Positions 1 to 6,492 of a DNA stretch of 8,419 nt are shown piece by piece. Source of the DNA: Myxococcales bacterium (GTDB lineage: Bacteria; Myxococcota_A; Polyangia; Polyangiales; Houyiibacteriaceae); contig JAUXFZ010000081.1 of NCBI GenBank assembly GCA_030622585.1, forward strand, positions 1-8,419, written 5' to 3'. The stretch's first letter is position 1; each line of letters begins with the position of its first letter. A program made the position numbers and the translations under genes. The notes beneath the pieces were generated by a model that was given only the letters and a program-made list of their open reading frames with translations, did no database searches and was not told the origin of the DNA.

Positions 1-1
1 C

Positions 2-1309
2 CTCGGGTCCGCGGGGACGGAAGCGTTCGACGCCTCCGATCACGCCTGCTTGGCGCCCGAGGTGAAGCGCGGCGAGCCCGCGACACCGCGGAGCGACGTA
101 TTCGGGGTCGGGGGGGTCCTGTACGAGCTTCTGGCCGCGCGCTCGCCCGGGGCCAACTTCGTGGCGCCGTCACATGTTCGCGACGACATTCCGGCCGAGA
201 TGGACGGCATCCTGTTGCAGTGTCTGGCGCCGGATCCCAAGGACCGCTTTGACGCGCCGGAAGCCGTGCGCAACGCCCTGCTGCCATTTCTCACACAGGC
301 CAACTCGTTGCCTCCACCCGCGAATGAGAACGCCAGCGTCGACATCGACTTGGGCTCGGTATTGCCTCCCGCCGACCTCGAAATTCCGGGAATCGCGATC
401 CAAGGGCTCCCTGCCGCACCGCCGCCGCCACCCAAGCGCGGTCTCATGAGCATGATCAATCAGCTCTCGACCGACACGAAGCAGCGCTGGATGGTCGCGC
501 AAGACAAGATGGACCACGGGCCCTTCAATGCCCGCGAACTCATCGAACGCCTCAACATCGGCGGCTTCTCTGGCAACGACCAGACGTTGAACACCGATAC
601 GGGCGAGCGCAAACCGCTTCGCGAGTGGCCGGAGTTCCGCGACTTCATCCTGCAGCGAGAGCACCAAGACACCACTGCAACCGAACAAGCGGCGCGCGTG
701 AATGCCCACCGATCCGAAAAGCGCTCTTCCGCGGTGAAGTGGCTCATCGCGGCGGCGCTGACGGGCCTGGTCGTGATTTCAGTCGGCGGGTTCCTGTTGT
801 CGCGTTCGAGCGGCGTGCGAGAGTTGGCGTCGACGCAGCTAGACGATCTCTTCAAACTCGGAAAGATCACCACCGGCGAGGCCGGGCTACTCCCGGACCG
901 ACCGGTAAGACGGCGCAGGCGAGGCTCCTCCAACGGGGCCCCGGTACCGCAGCGCAGCGTCGGCTTCACGGGCTACGACGAAGCGATGAGCCGACCCATG
1001 GAAATCGGTGATGCGTCCCAAGGCGGAGGCGAAGGCCGACTCACCGGCGGCCAAGTCGCCGGCATCATGAACCGCAACCTCAACCGCTTCTACGGCAAGT
1101 GCGTCGTCCCCGAAGTGAAGAGCGGCGGTCAGCCCGGCAACGTCAAGGTCGACCTCGCCATCGCCGGCAACGGCTCGGTCATCGGCGCCACAGTTCACGG
1201 CGGCAGCACCAGCTTCCAAGGCTGCATGGGCCAACAAATCAAGACGGTCCGCTTCCCAACCTTCGGAGCCCCCCGAATGGGCGCGCGCTATAGCTTCACC
1301 GTGAACTGA
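2..1309 (+). CDS. Ser/Thr protein kinase C-terminal part with GYF-like domain, membrane helix and AgmX/PglI-type tail (5' truncated by window edge)
   Basis: The frame is open from position 2, so the gene starts before the window; 435 residues are visible (numbered from nt 2). Seen: the end of a kinase domain with the APE motif (18-20), the DVFGVG motif of subdomain IX (from 32) and the late Arg in DPKDRF (78-83), which in kinases pairs with the APE glutamate. Then come a Pro-rich linker (about 104-145), a GYF_2/DUF4339-like segment with W and DHGPF (about 162-217), one hydrophobic helix (about 245-267), a basic/low-complexity stretch, and a C-terminal domain (about 346-435) with two Cys (367, 408) and a GxV...RFP pattern typical of the myxobacterial AgmX/PglI C-terminal domain. 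Inferred topology: kinase in the cytoplasm, tail in the periplasm. Substrate unknown. The catalytic loop and DFG lie outside, so activity cannot be judged. It converges on the pilT operon. Confidence 0.85.
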   Translation, partial: LGSAGTEAFDASDHACLAPEVKRGEPATPRSDVFGVGGVLYELLAARSPGANFVAPSHVRDDIPAEMDGILLQCLAPDPKDRFDAPEAVRNALLPFLTQANSLPPPANENASVDIDLGSVLPPADLEIPGIAIQGLPAAPPPPPKRGLMSMINQLSTDTKQRWMVAQDKMDHGPFNARELIERLNIGGFSGNDQTLNTDTGERKPLREWPEFRDFILQREHQDTTATEQAARVNAHRSEKRSSAVKWLIAAALTGLVVISVGGFLLSRSSGVRELASTQLDDLFKLGKITTGEAGLLPDRPVRRRRRGSSNGAPVPQRSVGFTGYDEAMSRPMEIGDASQGGGEGRLTGGQVAGIMNRNLNRFYGKCVVPEVKSGGQPGNVKVDLAIAGNGSVIGATVHGGSTSFQGCMGQQIKTVRFPTFGAPRMGARYSFTVN

Positions 1310-1328
1310 GCAACGCGCCGCCGTTGCT
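1309..1328. terminator. Hairpin between convergent kinase and pilT genes, possible bidirectional terminator
   Basis: AGCAACG (1309-1315) pairs perfectly with CGTTGCT (1322-1328) around a six-base loop, and a G-U pair could extend it. It occupies the whole 22-bp gap between the kinase stop (1307-1309) and the pilT stop (1332-1334), where both transcripts need to end. There is no clear U-tract on either strand, so intrinsic termination is uncertain; it may only stabilise 3' ends. Confidence 0.45.
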
Positions 1329-1331
1329 TCG

Positions 1332-2408
1332 TTACGACTTGAGTGCTGCCGCGACTGCTGGGATCTTTGCGAAGCTGTCTTTGTCGGCTGCCTTTTCGAG
1401 GGCGTCCTCCGGCCTCACCTTGCCCTCGTGCACGAGCTTCGCGAGCACTGCGTCGATGCTTTGCATGCCGTAGCTCCCGCCGCTTTGAATGAGGCTCGTG
1501 AGCATAGCTATCTTCGACTCGCGGATTGCGGCAGCGACGCCCGAGGTGCCGATGAGGATTTCCTGGGCGGCAACGCGGCCGGTTCCATCTGCTTTTCGCA
1601 GGAGCTGCTGGGCGACGATGCCTGCGAGTGAGTCTGCGAGCATGCCGCGGATCTGCGGTTGCTGGTTCGCCGGAAATGCGTTGACGAAACGGTTGATCGT
1701 AGCCGGTGCTGAGTTGGTGTGGACGGTGGCGAAGATCAAGATGCCGAAGCTTGCAAGCTGAAGCGCCATCTGCATCGTCTCGCGGCCACGAAGCTCGCCT
1801 ACGAGAATCACGTCGGCGTTCTCGCGGCCGGCGCTGCGAATTGCGTCTGCGAAGCTCGGGGTGTGGTCGCCCACTTCCCGGTGCGTGATCTGACACTTCT
1901 TCGGCGTGTGAACGAACTCGACCGGGTCTTCGATGGTGAGGATGTGGCCTTCGCGGGTTCGATTGATATGGTCGAGCATCGCCGCGAGCGTCGTGCTCTT
2001 ACCGCTACCCGTTGGCCCCGTCACCAGCACGAGACCCGAGCGCTTCTCCGTGAGGTCGATGGCCGCCTTTGGAAGCCCGAGTTGCTCGGCTGTCAGAATC
2101 TCGCTCGGAATGGTTCGAAAGACAGCGCCCGGGCCCGTGGTCTTGTAGAGGTAGTTGGCGCGGAACCGCGCCTTGTCTTCATAGCCGTATGCGAAGTCGA
2201 GGTCACGGTACGCGTGAAAGTAGGCGCGTCTGTCTTCGTTGATGATCTCGTCCATCAGTCGCACGATCGTGGGGTGGTCCAACGGTTCGTTTGCGATGGC
2301 AACGAGTTCGCCCTTGGCGCGAATCATGGGCGGGTAACCGATCGACAGATGAAGGTCGGACCCTTCCCTTTCGAGCAAGACATCAAAGTATCGGTCGAGC
2401 GCTGGCAT
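1332..2408 (-). CDS. pilT: Type IV pilus retraction ATPase, PilT family
   Basis: A 358-residue hexameric motor ATPase of the PilT/PilU branch of the secretion ATPases, normal in length for PilT; it would act at the cytoplasmic base of the pilus to depolymerise pilin. Seen: the N-terminal PilT domain with SDLHLSIGYPPMIR (17-30), Walker A GPTGSGKST (131-139), Asp box ILTIEDPVEF (157-166), Walker B VILVGELRGRE (200-210), His box FATVHTNSA (226-234), an AIRESK motif (294-299) matching the PilT-signature AIRNLIRE region, and GMQSID after it. Two oddities: the first His-box histidine is Ile223 (GILIFATVH), and the Asp usual after GE-L/M-R is Gly208. Start: ATG at 2408 puts the protein at the family N-terminus; the frame extends upstream to 2531 but that part overlaps the preceding gene and is not PilT-like. 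The start lies 4 nt after the preceding stop, with AAGAAGGG just upstream, so translation is probably coupled. Confidence 0.9.
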   Translation of the reverse strand: MPALDRYFDVLLEREGSDLHLSIGYPPMIRAKGELVAIANEPLDHPTIVRLMDEIINEDRRAYFHAYRDLDFAYGYEDKARFRANYLYKTTGPGAVFRTIPSEILTAEQLGLPKAAIDLTEKRSGLVLVTGPTGSGKSTTLAAMLDHINRTREGHILTIEDPVEFVHTPKKCQITHREVGDHTPSFADAIRSAGRENADVILVGELRGRETMQMALQLASFGILIFATVHTNSAPATINRFVNAFPANQQPQIRGMLADSLAGIVAQQLLRKADGTGRVAAQEILIGTSGVAAAIRESKIAMLTSLIQSGGSYGMQSIDAVLAKLVHEGKVRPEDALEKAADKDSFAKIPAVAAALKS

Positions 2409-2412
2409 GGCT

Positions 2413-4098
2413 TTATCCGCCCTTCTTGGAGAATAGATTTCGCATGGCAGGCTTCTTTCCTCGCCCCGGCGCTTCAGGCGGTTGCGGTTGTCCCTGCTGT
2501 GTGGTGCCAAGTGCGCGAGCATCGTCGGCAAACATCTCGGCAGTCTCCATCGTGATCTCCCCGGACGACAGCAGCTCGTTCAAGGAGTCCTCAATGCGAA
2601 TCATTCCAAACGCGCGGCCACGTTGGAGCAGGCTCGGAAGCTGAAAGAGCTTGTCGTCGCGAATGAGCGTCCACAACGCCATCCCGCCAGTGAGGAGCTC
2701 GACGGCTACTACTCTGCCATCGCCATCCTTTCGCGGCAGCAACCGCTGGCCGACGACGAACTTGAGGACACCCGCTAGCGTAGCTCGCACCTGAGACTGG
2801 TCGTCGGGTGGGAACATGTCGATCAGACGGTCAATCGTGCTCGCACCCGATGGGGCGCTCATGGTGGCGAACACGAGGTGACCCGTTTCGGCTGCCTCGA
2901 GAGCTTTCTCGACGGTTTCCCGGTCACGAAGCTCGCCAATCGCGATGATGTCAGGATCCTCGCGAAGAGAGCCCTTCAGCGCGCAGTGAAAGCTCTTGGT
3001 GTGCGCTCCAACCTCTCGCTGACTCACGATCGCCTTCTTAACCGGATGGATGACTTCCACCGGATCCTCGACCGTGATGATGTGCACGCTTCGCTCGCTG
3101 TTGAACATGTCGACCAGTGCGGCGAGCGTCGTGGTCTTACCGGCGCCATTGGGTCCGGAGACGACCACCAGTCCCTGATGGTAGTTGAGCATCTGTCGAA
3201 GCTCGTGTGGGAGTCCGAGCGACTCCAGGGTCGGTGGCTCCGCCATGATGAGACGGAAGCAACCCTTGATGCCGGATCGCTGCTTGTTCACGTTGACGCG
3301 CAAACGGCCGGCGCCTTCGAGCTGGCATGCGAAATCGGCATAACCGAGCTCTGCAAACTGTTTGGCGTTCCGTTCGTTGAGGAGCGGCATGATGAATTCG
3401 CGCGCCTGCTCATCCGATATCATCGCGCCGTGCGGCACCATGCGTCCACCACACCGAAATCGTGCCGGCTCACCTGACATGATGTGGACATCGCTCGCGG
3501 ATTGCGCGAGTGCTTGCTCGAGGAGCGCGCGCAATCCGCTCGGCGCAGGCACCGGAAGGTCCGCCCGAACGAAATCGCCAAGCGACGACGCTTCAGGTGG
3601 AGGCCTGTACGACATCTTTGGCTGCGGTCGGTGGACCACTGGCGGCTGAACAGCGGCCGGAACCTTCACTTGCTTCGGAGGGGGCTCTTTCAAGGGCACC
3701 CTCTCCTGCTCTGCGGTTACCCTCGCGGGAACCGAAATCTGTGCAGGGGCCGCCACGCCAATCGGCACCTTGGGCGGCTCGGTCCGCTGCCCCTCTCGGC
3801 GAACCCGCAGCATGAGCATCTCGCCGGAACGTGCCATCGTCGCGATGTAGTTGACGCCGTTGATGTTCGCCGGGGTAGGCGCCGACGCACCATCCTCCCT
3901 CGGCACGAGCTTCTGCAGCGGCGTGTCGTTGACCAACTTGAGAATGTGCCGCGCACTCAGCGGCTCGCTCGTCACAGGCCTGAGCTTGCCCTTCTTGTTG
4001 GCGGCCGCCTTGGCGCCACTTTGAAAAACAATCTCGGTCACATCACCTCGGTCGAGGTACTGAAGGAACTTTTCGAGCTCACCCACGATTCCAATCAT
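2413..4098 (-). CDS. PilT-like type IV pilus ATPase with duplicated N-terminal domain
   Basis: A 561-residue PilT-family motor ATPase, about 200 residues longer than usual. Residues 1-104 look like a degenerate PilT N-terminal domain (TEIVFQSGAKAAANKKGKLR, 21-40). Residues 105-185 form a Pro/Val/Lys-rich linker. Residues 186-290 are a regular N-terminal domain (SDVHIMSGEPARFRCGG, from 202). Then follow Walker A GPNGAGKT (315-322), Asp box ITVEDPVEV (341-349), Walker B IIAIGELRDRE (384-394), His box GHLVFATMSA (406-415) and LIRDDK (478-483). The tail (531-561) is Gln/Pro-rich then basic. The second His-box histidine is Ser414, unlike canonical PilT. ATG 4098 is the only usable start: upstream the frame is open to a TAG at 4234-4236 but has no ATG, GTG or TTG. 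No clear Shine-Dalgarno sequence precedes it. First gene of a two-gene operon with pilT. It could be a PilU-like accessory motor; the exact subfamily is not certain. Confidence 0.85.
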   Translation of the reverse strand: MIGIVGELEKFLQYLDRGDVTEIVFQSGAKAAANKKGKLRPVTSEPLSARHILKLVNDTPLQKLVPREDGASAPTPANINGVNYIATMARSGEMLMLRVRREGQRTEPPKVPIGVAAPAQISVPARVTAEQERVPLKEPPPKQVKVPAAVQPPVVHRPQPKMSYRPPPEASSLGDFVRADLPVPAPSGLRALLEQALAQSASDVHIMSGEPARFRCGGRMVPHGAMISDEQAREFIMPLLNERNAKQFAELGYADFACQLEGAGRLRVNVNKQRSGIKGCFRLIMAEPPTLESLGLPHELRQMLNYHQGLVVVSGPNGAGKTTTLAALVDMFNSERSVHIITVEDPVEVIHPVKKAIVSQREVGAHTKSFHCALKGSLREDPDIIAIGELRDRETVEKALEAAETGHLVFATMSAPSGASTIDRLIDMFPPDDQSQVRATLAGVLKFVVGQRLLPRKDGDGRVVAVELLTGGMALWTLIRDDKLFQLPSLLQRGRAFGMIRIEDSLNELLSSGEITMETAEMFADDARALGTTQQGQPQPPEAPGRGKKPAMRNLFSKKGG

Positions 4099-4194
4099 AT
4101 CGTGAAAATCTACTGTGAATCCAATTACAATCGACCCAGGTTGCGTGATAAGACCGAGTTGCCGTCCGGCTGGAATTTGGGCAAGATTGTTCGT

Positions 4195-4224
4195 TTGACA
4201 GGGCGCGGGGACGGTTGCTAGCGT
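4195..4224 (+). promoter_or_regulatory. Candidate sigma-70-type promoter for the rightward gene string
   Basis: A perfect -35 hexamer TTGACA (4195-4200) is followed by an 18-bp spacer and TAGCGT (4219-4224), which keeps the key T, A and final T of a -10 box. It reads toward the coiled-coil gene and would give a leader of about 60 nt. The -10 match is only partial. Confidence 0.5.
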
Positions 4225-4276
4225 TTTTGTGTCCTAGATCACCTCAAAAGCCTTGTCCGTGGGCAACGGAAAAGTG

Positions 4277-4285
4277 TAATATAAG
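4277..4285 (+). promoter_or_regulatory. -10-like A/T element immediately upstream of the 4293 start
   Basis: TAATATAAG contains TAATAT (4277-4282) and TATAAG (4280-4285, 5 of 6 consensus positions). TTGTCC at 4253-4258 lies 18 bp upstream of the first of these. A start from this element would fall at or within a few bases of the ATG at 4293, giving a leaderless or near-leaderless message. This is an alternative to, or an addition to, the 4195 promoter. Confidence 0.3.
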
Positions 4286-4292
4286 TATCATC

Positions 4293-5024
4293 ATGTCCGA
4301 GGAAAAAGAGTCTTCACTTCTGTTCAATCTTCGCGAGCTCATGGGCATCGAGGAAGACCGCGTTCGTGGCGAGGACGAGGCGCGTGTTGAACGCGAGGCG
4401 GCCGAGCGCGAGCGCATCGCGGCCGACGCACGGACGCGACAGGAACAAGAGGCGGCCAGATTGGCGGCCGAAGAGGACGCGCGGCACGCCGAAGTACGGC
4501 AAGCCAGGGATGAAGAAGAGCGGGTGACGCGAGAGCGCGACGAAGCGCAGTTGCGCGTCCGCCTCGAACAGGACGCACGCGAAAAGGCAGATGTCCACGC
4601 GCGCATGCTCGATCACGAGCGTGAGTTGGCGACGATTAGCGCTCAGCAACGCAAAGGGGTCCACCCCGGATTGTTGGCGGCTGCCGCCGTTCTGGTCCTT
4701 GGAGTAGGCACCGGCTCCTACTTCGGGTTCTACAAGCCTGCAGTCGAGCGCCGCGAGGCCGCTGCACTGGAAGCAAGGATGGACGCCGAGCGATCCGCGC
4801 GCGAGGCTGACGAAGCTCGCGCCGCCGCAGAGATCGAGGCACAGAAACGCATCGAGGCGGAGGCCGAGCAGGCACGCCTCGCTGAAAGGGCCAAGCGCGA
4901 GGCACAGGCTGCCGCCGCTGCGCGCAGGGCCGCCGCGCCGAGCACGCCGGCCAGGCGGCGCGGAAGCTCCAAGCAGCGCAAGCCCAACACCGACGATCCG
5001 CTGGCGGGGCTGGACAGCCTCTAG
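4293..5024 (+). CDS. Coiled-coil protein with one membrane helix, function unknown
   Basis: I do not recognise a named family. The 243-residue product has a short N-terminal block EKESSLLFNLRELMGIEEDR (4-23) that looks like a conserved docking segment. A long charged Glu/Arg/Ala helix, probably coiled coil, follows (about 24-118). One hydrophobic segment, GLLAAAAVLVLGVGTGSYFGF (126-146), is a likely membrane helix. A second Ala/Glu/Arg coiled coil (about 150-213), a basic Pro/Ser stretch and the end motif DDPLAGLDSL (234-243) complete it. There is no signal peptide, so the N-terminal part is probably cytoplasmic and the C-terminal part periplasmic, though the reverse is possible. ATG 4293 is chosen because the charged N-terminal block starts there; the frame is open to 4215 but that part overlaps the promoter candidate. 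No Shine-Dalgarno sequence is close enough (GGAAAAG is 18 nt away). Divergent to the PilT pair, which suggests but does not prove a role with the pilus machine; the next gene, pyrF, is 29 bp downstream on the same strand. Confidence 0.75.
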   Translation: MSEEKESSLLFNLRELMGIEEDRVRGEDEARVEREAAERERIAADARTRQEQEAARLAAEEDARHAEVRQARDEEERVTRERDEAQLRVRLEQDAREKADVHARMLDHERELATISAQQRKGVHPGLLAAAAVLVLGVGTGSYFGFYKPAVERREAAALEARMDAERSAREADEARAAAEIEAQKRIEAEAEQARLAERAKREAQAAAAARRAAAPSTPARRRGSSKQRKPNTDDPLAGLDSL

Positions 5025-5053
5025 TCCGCACCGTAGCGTTGCTGCGGTGGTTC

Positions 5054-5761
5054 ATGGATGACAACGATCCCGGGTCGCGCATCGCACTTGCGCTCGACGT
5101 CCCTACGCTCGACTCGGCCAAAGCGCTGATCGAGCGGACCCGCGAGCACATCGGCACCTTCAAGGTGGGCCTCGAGCTCTACACCGCCGTCGGGCCTGCG
5201 GCCGTCGAAGCGGTGCACGCCGCGGGCGCGAGGTGCTTCCTGGACCTAAAGCTGCACGATATCCCCGCCACGATGGCTCGGTCCGTCGCGCGCGCGGCTT
5301 CCATGGGTGTCGCGTACCTCACCGTGCATGGCCTTGCCGGGCTCGATTCGCTGCGGCAAGCCAGTGACCACGCCGGTTCGACGCGGCTCCTGGCGGTGAC
5401 GGTGCTCACCAGCCTCGACGAGGCCGCCCTCGAAGCGATCGGCCTGAGCGGGGGCCCACAGAACGCAACCGACCGGCTTGCCAAGCTTGCGTGGGACGCC
5501 GGAGTGCGCGGGTTCGTCACATCCGCCCATGAGTGTGCCGCCCTCCGCGACGCGCTTGGGCCGGAGGCGTTTCTCGTAACGCCGGGAATACGGCCCGCCG
5601 GCTCTGACATCGGCGACCAGAAGCGCGTGATGACGCCACTCGATGCCATCAAAGCCGGTGCCGACCTCCTCGTGCTGGGAAGGCCCATCCGTGACGCGAA
5701 CAATCCCACCGAGGCCGCAGCCGAGATCGTGCGTCAAGTGCGCCTGGCGCTTTCGCAATGA
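5054..5761 (+). CDS. pyrF: Orotidine 5'-phosphate decarboxylase
   Basis: Decarboxylates OMP to UMP, the last step of de novo pyrimidine synthesis, in the cytoplasm. The 235-residue protein has normal length for the short bacterial PyrF type. Seen: ALALDV with Asp15, FKVGLEL with Lys37, the signature FLDLKLHDIP with the catalytic Asp64-Lys66-Asp69 tetrad residues, LTVHG (89-93), VTPGIRP (175-181) and the phosphate-binding LVLGRPI (206-212). All expected active-site residues are present, so it should be active. ATG 5054 places RIALALDV at residue 9, as in the family; TTG 5039 would add five residues with no better ribosome site. The ribosome site is weak (GCGGTGG just upstream). Its stop overlaps the next start in ATGA (5758-5761), so translation of the methyltransferase is probably coupled. 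Confidence 0.95.
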   Translation: MDDNDPGSRIALALDVPTLDSAKALIERTREHIGTFKVGLELYTAVGPAAVEAVHAAGARCFLDLKLHDIPATMARSVARAASMGVAYLTVHGLAGLDSLRQASDHAGSTRLLAVTVLTSLDEAALEAIGLSGGPQNATDRLAKLAWDAGVRGFVTSAHECAALRDALGPEAFLVTPGIRPAGSDIGDQKRVMTPLDAIKAGADLLVLGRPIRDANNPTEAAAEIVRQVRLALSQ

Positions 5762-6492
5762 CTCGTGTTCTCGCGGGGCGACGCCCGGTGCTCGAAGCCA
5801 TGCGCGGAAACGCGAAAGTCCGGCGCATCTATACGGAACCCCAACGCACCGATCCCGACATTCTCGAAGCCGCCGAAGCCCAGGGCGTCCCGATGGCAAA
5901 CCGAGACCGAGCGGCGCTGGACAAGCTTGCCGACGGCGTCCGTCATCAAGGGGTCATCGCCCTTGCCGAGGACTACGAGTTCTGCGAGCCCGAGGAGATC
6001 ATCGCACACGCCGACGGACCACCCACGTTGGTTGCCCTCGACGAGGTCACCGACCCACAGAACCTCGGCGCCATCATTCGAAGCGCAGTAACTCTCGGTT
6101 TGGACGGCTTGATCATCCCGAAGCACCGCGCCGCGGGCATCACCCCTGCTGTCGTCCGGGCTTCCGCGGGCGCCACCGAGCACGCGTCCATCGCCCGGGT
6201 GACCAATCTTCAGCGCACGCTCCTTTCTCTGGCTGAATCGGGCCTGGAGATCGTCGGCCTCGATGCAGGTGCCGACATGGACGTGCGCGACCTCGCGCCG
6301 AGCCCGAGAGGACGTGTTCTCGTGGTGGGCTCCGAGGGCAAGGGCTTGCGCCGCATGGTTCGACAACGATGCGATATCGTGGTTCATATTCGTCAAGCAG
6401 GCCCGATGGATTCATTGAACGCGTCGGTCGCTGCCGCGATCGCCATGTACGAGATGTCGGCGAAGCGACTGGGAGGCGCGCATGACGGATGA
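5758..6492 (+). CDS. rlmB: TrmH/SpoU-family 23S rRNA 2'-O-methyltransferase, RlmB type
   Basis: An SAM-dependent SPOUT methyltransferase of 244 residues, the usual length of RlmB, which methylates the 2'-OH of a guanosine in the peptidyl-transferase region of 23S rRNA (G2251 in E. coli). Seen: the N-terminal RNA-binding domain starting VLAGRRPVLEAM (4-15) with HQGVIAL (63-69), then the SPOUT domain with motif 1 LDEVTDPQNLGAIIRSA (94-110, Asn102 and Arg108), motif 2 VVGSEGKGLRR (189-199, Glu193) and motif 3 DSLNASVAAAIAMYE (218-232). Family assignment is firm; the precise target (RlmB or another TrmH-family member) is inferred from domain layout. Motif 3 opens with IRQAGPMDSLN rather than the common IPMxGxxxSLN, a small deviation near the knot. 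The start shares ATGA with the pyrF stop and its end overlaps the following gene by 11 nt. Confidence 0.88.
   Translation: MTRVLAGRRPVLEAMRGNAKVRRIYTEPQRTDPDILEAAEAQGVPMANRDRAALDKLADGVRHQGVIALAEDYEFCEPEEIIAHADGPPTLVALDEVTDPQNLGAIIRSAVTLGLDGLIIPKHRAAGITPAVVRASAGATEHASIARVTNLQRTLLSLAESGLEIVGLDAGADMDVRDLAPSPRGRVLVVGSEGKGLRRMVRQRCDIVVHIRQAGPMDSLNASVAAAIAMYEMSAKRLGGAHDG
6471..6476 (+). promoter_or_regulatory. Ribosome binding site for the phosphofructokinase-family gene
   Basis: GGGAGG lies 5 nt before ATG 6482, inside the 3' end of rlmB. It supports this start over the out-of-frame ATG at 6489 and shows that the gene can recruit ribosomes despite overlapping rlmB. Confidence 0.65.

Larger units (their letters stand above)
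4099..4292. other. Divergent intergenic region between PilT-like ATPase and coiled-coil gene
   Basis: These 194 bp separate two divergent starts and are visibly richer in A/T than the flanking genes, especially at 4090-4135 and 4265-4292. A promoter candidate for the rightward gene is listed separately. I see no convincing -35/-10 pair for the leftward operon and no GG-N10-GC sigma-54 element with good context, though a promoter must lie here if the pilT pair starts its own transcript. Confidence 0.7.

Noticed and set aside
1719..2555. Long open frame on the plus strand (278 codons)
   Set aside because: It lies fully antisense to pilT and the end of the preceding ATPase, whose motifs are unmistakable; GC-rich codon bias creates such antisense frames.
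2413..4098. Assignment as the pilus extension ATPase PilB or secretion ATPase GspE
   Set aside because: There is no tetracysteine zinc motif and the ATPase core (GELRDRE, LIRDDK region, SDVHIMSGEP) matches the PilT/PilU branch.
3484..4221. Plus-strand open frame (245 codons) antisense to the PilT-like ATPase
   Set aside because: The product is Arg/His-rich without motif, and the opposite strand encodes clear N-domain and linker sequence.
4215..4292. Upstream TTG start for the coiled-coil gene
   Set aside because: The added 26 residues are Cys/Pro-rich and unlike the rest, lack a ribosome site and overlap the -10 of the promoter candidate.
4099..4292. Sigma-54 promoter for the pilT operon
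   Set aside because: I looked for GG-N10-GC with a TGGCAC/TTGC context on the minus strand and found no convincing match.
5029..5049. CACCG...CGGTG inverted repeat before pyrF as a terminator
   Set aside because: Only five base pairs with an 11-base loop and no T-run; likely chance.
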